This document shows, piece after piece, positions 34,321 through 44,520 of a DNA stretch of 64,000 nt. Position 1 is the stretch's first letter. Each line of letters starts with the position of its first letter. The stretch is taken from positions 5,150,001 to 5,214,000 of the forward strand of contig NZ_CP117768.1 of the NCBI RefSeq assembly GCF_028623165.1, given 5' to 3'. A program made the position numbers and the translations under genes. Below the pieces are notes generated by a model that was not told the DNA's origin, ran no database searches, and saw only the letters and a list, made by a program, of their open reading frames with translations. Source of the DNA: Nostoc sp. UHCC 0926. GTDB taxonomy: Bacteria > Cyanobacteriota > Cyanobacteriia > Cyanobacteriales > Nostocaceae.

Positions 34321-35435
34321 GGTTATTTGCTCCTCTGTAACCTCATCAATTTATTGGTATCAAGTCTAGATATTCAGACTCATAGCCATTTCACACTGCT
34401 AATCAATCAATTGGCAATACTGATGAATTCTGGTCTATGATACATTACAAGTCAATTGTTGGAGATAATAAACCCAAAATCAACCCACCCCTTAATACTA
34501 ACATCATCACGAGTCACAAATCAATTACCTAAAGGATCATCAGCATATCCTTTGAAATAATTACACTCCTTTATTGTTGATTCTTGCATATTTTTTAACC
34601 CTAATTATATTTAGTTTAATTATCCAATGCAGTTCATGAAAAAAATAAAAAATTTGCTGGACAAGGATTTCATGAGCTAAGAAATAAATTAATAACAGTA
34701 ACTCTTAAAATAATTACCAATAGTTAAACCATCAGCAATTGATTTTTTGAAATGTTAATAGTCTGGTTATACTTCCAGAGAATTCTCATTCAAGGGGAAT
34801 TAATTAAATATAAAATGTCCATTTGTTGACCTCTAATTTCTTGCTAGATAATCCAATCATCTGAAGCCGGGTACGTAGCGGGCGATCGTTAAACATCAAA
34901 GAAAGTCCTTCTCCTGCTGCCCCTGCTCAAGAACAGCTTTCTTTAAGAGTCTGATACTTGTAATTAGGGATTTAGGATGACAAAGACGTGGGTATCTGTG
35001 ACAACTGCACTTGTGTGATACTGCACGCAGACATCTGCATCGAATGCGGTATTATAAATGTAATCACTCCTGGAGACATTTTCTGGACTAAAAGTAGTAA
35101 CAGTGGTCACATTAACATCAAGGATAATACTTGGCAAGACAGCAACACCCGCGATCGCTACTAATATCCTAATTGAAGCGAAAAGATTTACGTTTAAAGG
35201 TGGGTGGTTGATTGTTATGCAGCATACTCGAATGACAAGATTTCCCACTTCTTTAATAAGTCGGAAATCATCTGAGACTCTTAAGGAGACAACATCTTAA
35301 AGCTTTCTGTGTTAGTAGTTTTCACCTTTAGTTGACACAATTACACAGTTATGCATCTCTATAGATGATTGACTTGTTACAAAGATTTTTAGGAAAATGG
35401 TACTACGTTGCAATTTTAACCTAACTCTTCAACTA
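34321..35435. other. Long AT-rich intergenic region, no supported gene
   Basis: This stretch lies upstream of the sigma factor gene and downstream of the deaminase gene. A 94-codon minus-strand frame (34964-35248) and an overlapping plus-strand one have no recognisable similarity and no Shine-Dalgarno. I regard them as chance or decayed sequence. The sigma factor promoter should be in the left part. Confidence 0.45.
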
Positions 35436-35864
35436 TCACTTGATCAGATATTGATTAAGAAAAGCATTCACATCATTGGCGCATAACCCGACATTAACTG
35501 TCTTTCCTGCGTTTCTGAGAATGTCTAATCCTTGACCATTATTACGGGGGTCTGGATCAACTATAGATACATATATTTCATGTATCCGCCGATCTTGAGC
35601 GATCGCTAAAGCACATGCGGGTGTGCGTCCATGAAAAGAACAAGGTTCAAGAGTTACATACATTTTCAAGAAGTCGAAAGCTTTGTCTCGAATCTGGTTA
35701 AGTGCGTCAGCCTCTGCATGGTGTTTTCCTGGTGTCCGTGTATATCCTTGAGCTACTATCTCTTGGGCATCTACGATCACACAGCCTACTGGTGGGTTGG
35801 GCAAACATTCCGGCAAAGCTTTTCTACTTTGAGCTAAAGCAGCCAGCATAAATATTTCATCCAT
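35436..35864 (-). CDS. Stand-alone RibD-type pyrimidine deaminase domain
   Basis: A 142-residue zinc deaminase of the cytidine-deaminase superfamily. The zinc motifs are clear: HAEADAL (His, Glu) and PCSFHGRTPAC (two Cys). The PNPPVGCVIVD opening and RTPGKHHAEADAL are specific to the RibD deaminase domain, which acts on the 2,5-diaminopyrimidine of riboflavin synthesis. A usual RibD (about 360 residues) also has a reductase domain, absent here without any sign of downstream remnant. It may be a second deaminase or act on another substrate. Confidence 0.85.
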   Translation of the reverse strand: MDEIFMLAALAQSRKALPECLPNPPVGCVIVDAQEIVAQGYTRTPGKHHAEADALNQIRDKAFDFLKMYVTLEPCSFHGRTPACALAIAQDRRIHEIYVSIVDPDPRNNGQGLDILRNAGKTVNVGLCANDVNAFLNQYLIK

Positions 35865-35936
35865 GTTTTAGCAGAAATTATCTAGATAAATTACACTACC
35901 AATAATTAGTTATCTCTTGTTAAAAAAGTTACTATA

Positions 35937-36353
35937 TCAAAATTTAGTGACTGTCACACTAATACCAGAATCGAGTTTAGGAACCTTGAGATACTCAATT
36001 GGCTCACTACTGTGAGAACTTTGGGTATTTGTTGGTTTCTGACATTGCTTAAAGAAAGCCTCTGGGTTATTGATGAACTCAAGCGGGTTGATTTTTTCGC
36101 ATCCTCGCTCTCGCACTAGCGAAATTGATTCAGCAGTTTGTTTTCGGTTATTAGTCTGTCCGATAAAATTACTCCATGTAGTGTTAATCGTGGCTGGTTC
36201 CGTCAATAAAACTCCAGCCTGATTGCGATCGTGAAACGGCTCCTTCAGAGCATCGCCTGTTGTCATGGGAACATTCTCTTGGTTAGCATAGGCACTCTGG
36301 GAGAGAGTAAGTGCGCTAATCACAACGACTAAGATGATGGAAGAGGATTTCAT
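35937..36353 (-). CDS. Small secreted hypothetical protein
   Basis: A 138-residue protein with a clear Sec signal peptide (MKSSSIILVVVISALTLSQS then AYA, cleavage about residue 23). The mature part has two Cys (RERGCEKINPLEF; FKQCQKPTN) that could form a disulfide, and no known domain. It lies upstream of, and in the same direction as, the RibD-type gene. No function is recognised. Confidence 0.7.
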   Translation of the reverse strand: MKSSSIILVVVISALTLSQSAYANQENVPMTTGDALKEPFHDRNQAGVLLTEPATINTTWSNFIGQTNNRKQTAESISLVRERGCEKINPLEFINNPEAFFKQCQKPTNTQSSHSSEPIEYLKVPKLDSGISVTVTKF

Positions 36354-37579
36354 AATTCAATTTCTTAACATTTAATATCAGTTTAATATTTACAATTGGC
36401 TAAATACAGAAACAAAAAAATAGCAGCCTGGTTTGAGTCCTTCAGATTAACACAGGTAGTAAGAAGTATAGCTAAACTTGATTAAAAATATAGTGAAGTC
36501 TAGTCAGATGTAGACTTTTGTCTGGGAGGAGGCAGTTGAGCAATCCATGCTCTAACCACATCGGAATTTGACACTTGCCTGTTATCTGCTTCCTGCTACA
36601 ACTGTACTAACTCATATTCTGTTAAGCGTATTAATAGCTAAGTAGGCGTAAAAATTTGTTGTTGGCACAAGGCAGTAGGCAGGCGAAAAGAGGGTTGTAG
36701 CCTAGTTTATCTTTATTAAGATAGTTTAGTTTTATTGTCCCAACTTACTTACTAGCCGTTTATCTCTCCTGTATATTACTACTAGGTTACATTTATGATA
36801 CAATATTAGATAAATTTTGGAAGGCTCACTGTGTTGTAATTTCCACACCTTAAGCAAAATCAAAAAAGTCTTTCACCAGTCTGGGCAAATTAAACTGATA
36901 GCAAGTCTTTACAAGTTCAATACTAAAATCACACAATCTTAATATTGCCAGTCCCCTATCCTTCCCAAGATTGACCATTATTCAGAGCAAGAATTAATTG
37001 TTCCCGAAAGCTTTTAAGCAGCTAACGTAAATATCCATCCAGTCTTCCCAAGTGTCTATTTTAACTGGACAAAGCCTATCTCTTAAGTGGTTCCATTGCT
37101 TGTAGGCTGGCACAGTGGTTCTATTCATTATCCTTAAGTAATTAATTCCTCTTGTCCTTTAAAAATCAGTAAATCGACAGCTAATATACAGCATGTTCTA
37201 TGAATTCTTTGTAAAGTTATGCAATTCAGTGTTCTTACATAATATGATGTTGAGTATTAGATTATTAATCAATCCTTGCATCATTAGTAACGTAAAATTA
37301 AGTTAAGCAAAAAAATGGAACGCCACTAAATCATAGAGAAAGTTGTTAGTTATCCTGTTTTGCTTTCAGGATAATATCAAGCAATCTAAGTTCAAATAGC
37401 GACTGATCAAACTATTAGTTTACTTCCGCTCTTGAATAACCTCAGGAAAAAGACATTAGCTGACAATTAACGCAAATATTACCATCGTGAAGTCGGCTAC
37501 AGTGCTACTGTCAGGAAAATATTGAGAAAAATTTGCTGTAATAAAATAGTCTTTTTTTATAAAACTTTGCATATATATT
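36354..37579. other. Long leader region before the exopolysaccharide cluster
   Basis: About 1.2 kb of AT-rich sequence between two divergent transcription units. It contains one small minus-strand ORF (36994-37128) and no copy of the main repeat families. Such a long region before a large surface-polysaccharide operon may carry several promoters or a long untranslated leader. A sigma-70-like TTACAT...TACAAT pair around 36787-36804 points rightward, but it is far from the first gene and weak evidence. Confidence 0.45.
36994..37128 (-). CDS. Small hypothetical protein (44 aa)
   Basis: An ATG frame of 44 codons on the minus strand: MNRTTVPAYKQWNHLRDRLC, PVKIDTWEDWMDIYVSC, LKAFGNN. The Trp-rich, balanced composition looks like real coding sequence against an otherwise stop-rich AT background. 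AAGGATA lies directly before the ATG, too close for an ideal Shine-Dalgarno. No family is recognised; it could be a remnant of a larger gene. Confidence 0.33.
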   Translation of the reverse strand: MNRTTVPAYKQWNHLRDRLCPVKIDTWEDWMDIYVSCLKAFGNN

Positions 37580-39784
37580 ATGACGATGGAATCTTTGCCC
37601 AACTTTGAAGAAGTAAATATTCAGAAATACTTAGAAGTTTTTCAACGCCGTTGGCTACCTCTAGTCGGAATTGTTGCCATATCTGTTACCTTTGGATGCT
37701 TGTATGCATTTTCACTAAAACCTTCATACAAGGCAGAAGGAAGTTTGATGATTAAAACAAATCGCTCTTCCTCACTCACAGGCTTACCAGAAGACATCGG
37801 ACGCCTAGAAGCTTTGAATATGAACGACAATCCCCTGGAAACTCAGGTGAAAGTTATTGGATCAAATCCAGTAATTGAAAAAACAATTAATTCCCTCAAC
37901 CTCAAAGATAGTCAAGGGAAACTGCTCTCGATTCCCAGTTTGGCAAAACAACTAAAAATAGAAGGAATCAAAGGCACTGATGTTGTACAACTTTCTTATC
38001 AAGGCGGTGATCCGGAACTGGCTGCCAAAATCGTCAATGAAGTTATCGACAGTTATATCGACCTAAATATCAAGGCTAATCAGAATGAAGCGCGGACAGC
38101 CAAAGAGGTTCTTGTAACCGAAGTACCCAAAGCTGAAGAAATTGTTAGAAGAGCCGAATCAAAACTGCGGCTATTTAAAGAAACGAATAAAGTTGTTGTC
38201 CTAGAACAAGAAGCAACCGCAGCAGTCGATACAATTTCCAAGTTAGGAAACCAAATTTCTCAAGCTCAAGCTCAACTAGATGATGTCAAAGGTCGTTTAG
38301 AACAGTTAGGCAGTGAAGCTCAGGTAGATTCACAGCAAGGTGTAGTCGCATCTGAATTGAGTCAAGCACCTGGAGTTCAAAAAGTGCTTGCCCAACTCCA
38401 AGAAACAGAAAGCCAACTGGCACTAGAGCGTACCCGTTTTGAACCTGAACACCCTACAATTACTAGCTTAGAAGAAAAAGTCGTAGCTCTTAAGAGCTTG
38501 CTAAAACAGCGGACAGCACAAGTCGCTGGTACAGCGCAGATAACAGAGGGAAGTTTACAGGTTGGACAACTGCGGCAAAGCCTAATTGCAGATATTACTC
38601 GTGCTCAGGCAGACCGCGTTGGTCTAGAGAGACAAATTGGCACACTCCTGCGACAGCAAGATGCTTACATCAAACGAGCAAATAATTTGCCAAGGCTAGA
38701 ACAGAATCAACGAGAACTAGAACGGAAGCTGAAAGCAGCTCAAACAACTTACGAAACGCTCTTAAACAAACGCCAAGAAATTGATATTGCACAGAACCAA
38801 AAGATTCCTAATGCTCGTGTCATTTCCTATGCCTTAATCCCGGAAAAAGGAGAAGGACCTCGCAAAATCCTGTTTATTGTTGGTGGAGGAGGAATTGGTC
38901 TTTTCTTAGGTATCATTGTCGCCTTTAGTTTAGACTTGATAGACCGCTCGGTGAAAACTGTCAAAGAAGCCAAAGAAGTCTTGAAATACAGTGTTTTGGG
39001 AGTAATTCCCACACAAGGTAGAAATGGTAAAGATCATTCTTCTATAGCAGGACTTGATAGAGCTATTCCCAAAATCATTGGCAGAGATATTCCTTACTTC
39101 CCTCTTGGTAACGCATACCAAATACTACAAGTGAACTTGAAGTTCCTCCGTTCTGATAAACCGCTCAAAAGCATTGTAGTTACAAGTTCCGTTGCCAAAG
39201 AAGGAAAGTCTGACGTATCTGCAAATTTAGCTGTAACTATGGCTCAGGCGGGGCGTCGGGTGTTATTGGTGGATGCAGATATGCGTCATCCCATACAGCA
39301 TCATATCTGGGGGCTAACAAATACAATGGGACTAAGTAATGTCATTGTCGGTCAAGTTTCTTTAGATGCAGCTGTGCAAGAAGTAATGCCTAATCTTGAG
39401 GTTCTTACTTGCGGAGCTTTGCCTCCCAATCCAGTAGCAATGCTAGATTCTCAACGGATGGCAACATTAGTTAGTAACTTCGGGAGAGATTACGATTTTG
39501 TTATTTTTGATACTCCTCCTTTGTCAGGAATAGCAGATGCTGCTGTTTTAAGTACTCTGACTGACGGTATCTTATTAGTTGTTCGTCCTGGAGTGGTTGA
39601 CCTTAACAGTGCGAATTCAGCTAAAGAGTTTTTAACTCAGTCAGGTCAGAAGGTGTTAGGGATAGTCATCAATGGTGTGAATACTAAAAATGAACCTAAT
39701 AATTATTTTTATGACACCAAAAAACGACAAATTGAACAAGATTTAGTATCTAGCAGCTTAACAAAATTTTCCAAAGAGCGTTAA
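37580..39784 (+). CDS. Polysaccharide co-polymerase/BY-kinase (Wzc-like)
   Basis: A 734-residue protein controlling polysaccharide chain length and export. An N-terminal Wzz domain (ADVNIQKYLEVFQRR-like start, about 10-110) with its first membrane helix (about 27-50) is followed by a long coiled coil (150-400), a second helix (ILFIVGGGGIGLFLGIIVAF, about 431-450) and a tyrosine-kinase domain. Walker A is SSVAKEGKSD (about 533-542; Ser-Asp replaces the usual Ser-Thr), Walker A' is VLLVDADMRHP. The C-terminal Tyr cluster is small (NNYFYDTKK). First gene of the cluster. Confidence 0.92.
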   Translation: MTMESLPNFEEVNIQKYLEVFQRRWLPLVGIVAISVTFGCLYAFSLKPSYKAEGSLMIKTNRSSSLTGLPEDIGRLEALNMNDNPLETQVKVIGSNPVIEKTINSLNLKDSQGKLLSIPSLAKQLKIEGIKGTDVVQLSYQGGDPELAAKIVNEVIDSYIDLNIKANQNEARTAKEVLVTEVPKAEEIVRRAESKLRLFKETNKVVVLEQEATAAVDTISKLGNQISQAQAQLDDVKGRLEQLGSEAQVDSQQGVVASELSQAPGVQKVLAQLQETESQLALERTRFEPEHPTITSLEEKVVALKSLLKQRTAQVAGTAQITEGSLQVGQLRQSLIADITRAQADRVGLERQIGTLLRQQDAYIKRANNLPRLEQNQRELERKLKAAQTTYETLLNKRQEIDIAQNQKIPNARVISYALIPEKGEGPRKILFIVGGGGIGLFLGIIVAFSLDLIDRSVKTVKEAKEVLKYSVLGVIPTQGRNGKDHSSIAGLDRAIPKIIGRDIPYFPLGNAYQILQVNLKFLRSDKPLKSIVVTSSVAKEGKSDVSANLAVTMAQAGRRVLLVDADMRHPIQHHIWGLTNTMGLSNVIVGQVSLDAAVQEVMPNLEVLTCGALPPNPVAMLDSQRMATLVSNFGRDYDFVIFDTPPLSGIADAAVLSTLTDGILLVVRPGVVDLNSANSAKEFLTQSGQKVLGIVINGVNTKNEPNNYFYDTKKRQIEQDLVSSSLTKFSKER

Positions 39785-39864
39785 GTTCTCCTATAAATCC
39801 TGAAAGTGACCCTTACTACAACCATCTCAACCCATTTTATTTTTTATTAGCAAGAAATTTTTAC

Positions 39865-40869
39865 ATGGATATAAATCAAATCAAAACATCTTGTTTAATT
39901 AATAACTACAATTACGCTGAATTTTTATCAGAGGCAATTGATAGCGCTTTAAATCAAACAGTTAAATTTGATGAAATTATTATTGTTGATGACGCATCCA
40001 CAGATAATTCTGCGCAAGTCATCACTAAATTTACTCAATTAGCTAATGTTAAATCTATCTTGAAAGAAAAAAATCAAGGACAATTATCATCCTTTAACGA
40101 AGGATTTTTAGCTGCAACTGGGGACATTATCTTTTTTTTAGATGCCGATGATATTTATGAACCTCAATATTTAGAAACCACCTTAAAGTTTTATAAGGGA
40201 CGTAGTGAATGTGATTTTCTATTTTGTGCGTATAAAAAATTTGGAGCAGTAGAAGGAACGTTTCAAAGTGATGCAGTTGATTTAGATTTGGGTTATTCAG
40301 TAATCAGAACTTTATATAATGGTGAATGGATTGGTTCCATAACTTCAACATTATCAATACGTAGAGAAATAATCAGAAAATTTTTACCTATTCCATATAT
40401 AGAAGATTGGCGTGTAAGGGCTGATGACTGTCTGATCTGGGGAGCTTCTTTGGTAGGAGCTAAAAAGTTTTATCTGTCTAAACCTTTAGTAATGTATAGA
40501 ATCCATCAAAATAACCAGTATCATAATAATAAATCTTTAAATATAGACAACAACTATGAATATAAGAGGTTCTGGAAACGCAATTCCCTATTTAATTACA
40601 TTCTGCAAAAAAATAATTTTAGTTCCCCATTATTCTTGGCTTTCACATCTCTCAATGAGTTAAAAACAATCCCCTGTCCAAAATTTAAAGATTTTATTTT
40701 ATATTTGAAAATAATATTTTTGTTTGAGCATACTTATTTTTGGAAAATCAAGGGCATAGTGTTATTATTTAGCTATTTTTTTCAAACTTTGATGAGTGGT
40801 AAGTTAAAAGTCTTAGAGGTGATAAATAATGTAAAACCATACATAAATATACGTTGTTTTATCCGTTAA
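39865..40869 (+). CDS. Family 2 glycosyltransferase
   Basis: A 334-residue GT-A transferase. The N-terminal nucleotide-sugar domain shows EIIIVDDASTDNSAQVI (about 38-54) and the metal-binding DADD in FFLDADDIYEP. The C-terminal part is hydrophobic and basic (ILYLKIIFLFEHTYFWKIKG), probably membrane-associated. It should add one sugar to the lipid-linked repeat unit; donor and acceptor are unknown. Very AT-rich like the rest of the cluster. Confidence 0.87.
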   Translation: MDINQIKTSCLINNYNYAEFLSEAIDSALNQTVKFDEIIIVDDASTDNSAQVITKFTQLANVKSILKEKNQGQLSSFNEGFLAATGDIIFFLDADDIYEPQYLETTLKFYKGRSECDFLFCAYKKFGAVEGTFQSDAVDLDLGYSVIRTLYNGEWIGSITSTLSIRREIIRKFLPIPYIEDWRVRADDCLIWGASLVGAKKFYLSKPLVMYRIHQNNQYHNNKSLNIDNNYEYKRFWKRNSLFNYILQKNNFSSPLFLAFTSLNELKTIPCPKFKDFILYLKIIFLFEHTYFWKIKGIVLLFSYFFQTLMSGKLKVLEVINNVKPYINIRCFIR

Positions 40870-40931
40870 AAAATAAAAAACTTACGATATTAAAAAAATA
40901 AATAATTTTACATGATTAATTCATAAAAATA

Positions 40932-42254
40932 ATGTTAAGTAAATTAAAATTTAAAAACTTATCAGAATTTAAATCTCGTTCTGGGCTGCGTGCAATTATT
41001 GCCAATACAGGTTGGTTGTTTGCTGACCGCATTCTACGTATGGGTGCAAGCTTGGTCGTAGGAATATGGGTAGCACGGTATTTAGGAGTACAGCAGTATG
41101 GTCTCTTTAACTATGCTTTAGCTTTTGTTAGCTTATTTAGCCCAATTTTCACTTTAGGACTGGACGACGTAGTAGTTCGCCATATTGTCCGTCAATCATC
41201 AAACAAACAGGAAATTTTAGGAACCACTTTTTGGCTAAAATTGCTGGGTGGAATTGCTTCTGTCTTATTGGCAGTTAGTACTATGTTTTTCTTAGGTGAG
41301 CATGAAACACTGAAGATATGGCTAGTTGCAATTTTAGGAATGGCAGGAATTTTTAGGGCGGCTGATACTATTGAACTATGGTTTCAATCACAGGTGCAGT
41401 CAAAATACACTGTGATTGCTAAGAACACAGCATTTCTGCTAAATAGTGTCATCAAAATCGCACTAATTTTAACAAAAGCACCATTGCTAGCTTTTGCTTG
41501 GGTAACATTAGCAGAATTTGTGATGAGTGCAATTAGCTTGCTGATTGTTTATCAACTCAAAGGGTCTTCATTGTGGTTATGGCGTTGGAGTTTCACGGCT
41601 GCCAAAACTCTTTTAAAAGAGAGTTTACCTCTAATTTTTTCGGGGTTTGCTATCATGATTTTTATGAGAATCGATCAGGTTATGTTAGGTCAAATGATCG
41701 GAGATAGCGAGGTTGGAGTTTATTCTGCTGCTGTGCGTATTTCTGAAATTTGGTATTTTATTCCGGCAGCTATTGTTTCTTCTGTTGCCCCTGCAATTTA
41801 TGCAGCCAAGGAAAAATCAGAAAGTCTTTACTATCAGCGAATAGGACAATTACTTAGTCTAATGACATGTATATCTTTGGCAATTGCTCTTCCAATGACA
41901 TTCTTGTCTGACAAGATAATTATGGTGATGTTTGGAAGTGGATATGTGGAAGCGGGGCCAATATTAGCAGTTCATATTTGGACTTCTTTGTTTGTATTTA
42001 TGGGTCTTGCAACATCACCGTGGTTTATTGCTGAAGGTTTGAACCACGTTTCTTTAGGTAAGACTTTATTTGGGGCCATACTAAACATTATTCTCAATTT
42101 ATTACTGATCCCTAAATATGCAGGATTTGGGGCTGCGATCGCAACCATAATCTCTCAAGCTGCTGCTACTTTTCTATGTAATGCATTTGATTCAAGAACA
42201 AAAAAAATATTTCAGATTCAGGTGCGATCGCTTCTTACTTTTTACAAATATTGA
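40932..42254 (+). CDS. Wzx-type oligosaccharide flippase
   Basis: A 440-residue polytopic membrane protein with about 12-14 helices of the MATE/MOP flippase superfamily. The start (GLRAIIANTGWLFADRILRMG then ASLVVGIWVARYLGVQQYG) is characteristic of polysaccharide flippases. It would move undecaprenyl-linked repeat units across the plasma membrane. Together with the polymerase and the co-polymerase it defines a Wzx/Wzy pathway. Confidence 0.92.
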   Translation: MLSKLKFKNLSEFKSRSGLRAIIANTGWLFADRILRMGASLVVGIWVARYLGVQQYGLFNYALAFVSLFSPIFTLGLDDVVVRHIVRQSSNKQEILGTTFWLKLLGGIASVLLAVSTMFFLGEHETLKIWLVAILGMAGIFRAADTIELWFQSQVQSKYTVIAKNTAFLLNSVIKIALILTKAPLLAFAWVTLAEFVMSAISLLIVYQLKGSSLWLWRWSFTAAKTLLKESLPLIFSGFAIMIFMRIDQVMLGQMIGDSEVGVYSAAVRISEIWYFIPAAIVSSVAPAIYAAKEKSESLYYQRIGQLLSLMTCISLAIALPMTFLSDKIIMVMFGSGYVEAGPILAVHIWTSLFVFMGLATSPWFIAEGLNHVSLGKTLFGAILNIILNLLLIPKYAGFGAAIATIISQAAATFLCNAFDSRTKKIFQIQVRSLLTFYKY

Positions 42255-42278
42255 GCATTTCGATTTAACTTTTATATT

Positions 42279-43205
42279 ATGCAAACAGCAGTAACTTTTA
42301 TTATTTTCAAGCGTCCACAAACAACAGAGAAAGTTTTTAATGCTATCCGCCAAGCCAAGCCAACAAAACTTTTTGTAATTGCAGATGGTCCCCGCACTGA
42401 CCGTGAAGGTGAGGCAGAAAAGTGTGAAGCAACTCGGGCAATCATCGAAAGAGTTGATTGGGACTGCGAAGTGATCAAGAATTATTCTAATATCAACTTA
42501 GGTTGTGCAAAACGAGTATCTAGTGGTTTAGATTGGGTATTTAATAATGTTGAAGAGGCAATTATTTTAGAAGATGATTGTATCCCTCACCCAACATTTT
42601 TCAGATTTAGTGAAGAACTGCTGGAAAAATATAGAAACGATACTAGAATCGCGACAATCTCTGCTCAAAATCTTCAATTGGGACGAAAACATACAAATTA
42701 CAGTTACTATTTTTCTCGCTATAACCACTGTTGGGGTTGGGCAAGTTGGAGACGTGCTTGGCAACATTATGATTTGACCATCAAACTCTGGAAAGAGGTA
42801 CAAGCAGAAAATCTTTTACATGACATTCTTATAGACCCAAAAGCAGTAAATTTTTGGCGACGAATATTTCAGTCTGTTTATAACAATCCTACAGGTATAA
42901 CCTGGGATTACCAATGGACATTTGCTTGCTGGATACAGGGTAGCTTAAGTATTATTCCCAATATCAATTTAATCTCTAATGTTGGTGTTGGTGCAGACGC
43001 AACTCATTTCACTTCCAATCAAGAATTTTCGTTCATCAATATGCCGATGCAAGCGATGGAATTTCCTTTAAAACATCCACCGTTTATTGTGAGGAATATA
43101 GAGGCAGATAAATTTACCCAAAAAACAGTCTATAAAGCAACTGCATTAGATATTTTTAAAGAGGAAGTGAAGAAAAGATTGAATTACTCAACGATAAAAA
43201 AATAG
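42279..43205 (+). CDS. Glycosyltransferase (GT2-like, EDD motif)
   Basis: A 308-residue protein whose start (VTFIIFKRPQTTEKVFNAIR) and IILEDDCIPHPTFFRF (about 96-111) match a GT-A family often annotated as sugar transferase or HpmA-like in exopolysaccharide loci. HCWGWASWRRAWQHYD (about 149-164) is a conserved feature of this family. Only 24 bp after the flippase gene. Donor and acceptor unknown. Confidence 0.82.
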   Translation: MQTAVTFIIFKRPQTTEKVFNAIRQAKPTKLFVIADGPRTDREGEAEKCEATRAIIERVDWDCEVIKNYSNINLGCAKRVSSGLDWVFNNVEEAIILEDDCIPHPTFFRFSEELLEKYRNDTRIATISAQNLQLGRKHTNYSYYFSRYNHCWGWASWRRAWQHYDLTIKLWKEVQAENLLHDILIDPKAVNFWRRIFQSVYNNPTGITWDYQWTFACWIQGSLSIIPNINLISNVGVGADATHFTSNQEFSFINMPMQAMEFPLKHPPFIVRNIEADKFTQKTVYKATALDIFKEEVKKRLNYSTIKK

Positions 43206-43233
43206 TAATATATTTAGTAAATTAATAAATTAA

Positions 43234-44472
43234 ATGTCAGCAATGAAGGTAAAATTAACAGAAAAAATATTAACTATTTTGCTATTACTCATTGCTGTAG
43301 GGGCATTAACAATCCACCCTGCACAAGAAGTTTCTATGTCTACCCTTGGAGGCGATAAGGTAGATACTTTCTTGAATATAGTATCATATTTAATTTTATT
43401 TTATTTCATAAGTTTATACTGGAAAGGTTTTCTTTATGTAATTACAAAAAGTCCATTAGAGTTTTTTTTACTAACAATAGTTATATTTTCTATATTGTGG
43501 TCAGAAGACCTAAGTTCTACTCTAAAAGATATAAAAGGTCTAATTAGAATATATTTTATTGCAATCTATTTGGCAATGCGTTATCCCCTTAGGGAACAAA
43601 TGAGGCTAATAGCTTGGGCACTTGGTGTAGCGGCATTATTATCTATGATATTCTCTGCATTCATACCAGGTTATATTCACCAATCACCTGAATTAGTAAA
43701 TATGTGGAGCGGAATTTTTGGTCATAAAAATGAATTAGGTTACATGATGGCTTGGAGCGCAGGAGTCTTTTTACACCTTGCTCTTAGTAGCCATCAATAT
43801 CGCTGGTTGATGTGGGCACTGTGTGGGATATCTATATGTCTAATTATTCTCTCACGTTCAACAACATCTTTAACGATCCTATTAGCAATGATATTATTTT
43901 TACCTTTCTACAAATCTCTGAAAAAAACTAATTATAAATTACAAGTTATTCTGATGACTTCAGCTTTAATGTTACTCATTATTTTTTCAATATTACTTCT
44001 CAATAATGCTGAAACTGTAGTTGGTACTTCTGGTAAAGACCTTACATTCAATGGACGCTCTGACCTCTGGGGGCTAGTGATTTCCAAGATTTTGGAAAGA
44101 CCTTGGCTAGGTTATGGATTTTCGGGATTTTGGACTAGTAATACTGCATCTAATCTCAGAGCTACTTATGATTGGGCAAGTAATGCTCACAATGGTTTTT
44201 TAGAACTATTGTTAGAATTAGGGTTATTAGGTTTTTTGACTTTTGCAGCAGGGTTTGTCCGGTTCTTTCTAATGGCATTGACTCGAATTATTTCTGTCGC
44301 CAAAAAACCTGAAGATTATTGGCCAATGCAAATGCTACTTATCATTGTCATAGTTAATTTCTCAGAAGCCAGATTATTAACTCCTAGTTGGAATTGGTTA
44401 ATGTATGTCACCACGTCGTTATCTTTGACTCTTGAATATCAACGAAATCATAAAAATATTTTAGTCGATTAG
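43234..44472 (+). CDS. O-antigen ligase/polymerase-like protein (Wzy)
   Basis: A 412-residue membrane protein with about 10-12 helices. The Wzy_C-type features are FGHKNELGYMMAWSAG (about 165-180), ILSRSTTSLTILLA and the large loop NGRSDLWGLVISKILERPWL then GYGFSGFW (about 273-300), and NAHNGFLELLLELGLLGF. In this context it is probably the polymerase of the exopolysaccharide repeat unit. Confidence 0.88.
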   Translation: MSAMKVKLTEKILTILLLLIAVGALTIHPAQEVSMSTLGGDKVDTFLNIVSYLILFYFISLYWKGFLYVITKSPLEFFLLTIVIFSILWSEDLSSTLKDIKGLIRIYFIAIYLAMRYPLREQMRLIAWALGVAALLSMIFSAFIPGYIHQSPELVNMWSGIFGHKNELGYMMAWSAGVFLHLALSSHQYRWLMWALCGISICLIILSRSTTSLTILLAMILFLPFYKSLKKTNYKLQVILMTSALMLLIIFSILLLNNAETVVGTSGKDLTFNGRSDLWGLVISKILERPWLGYGFSGFWTSNTASNLRATYDWASNAHNGFLELLLELGLLGFLTFAAGFVRFFLMALTRIISVAKKPEDYWPMQMLLIIVIVNFSEARLLTPSWNWLMYVTTSLSLTLEYQRNHKNILVD

Positions 44473-44520
44473 TTATTATGGCAGTCAGAAATAATTTTAG
44501 TAATTATAAGGTTAATAAAA

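Noticed and set aside
34964..35248. 94-codon minus-strand ORF
   Set aside because: No Shine-Dalgarno, no recognised similarity, and an overlapping frame on the other strand; possibly decayed sequence, not supported as a gene.
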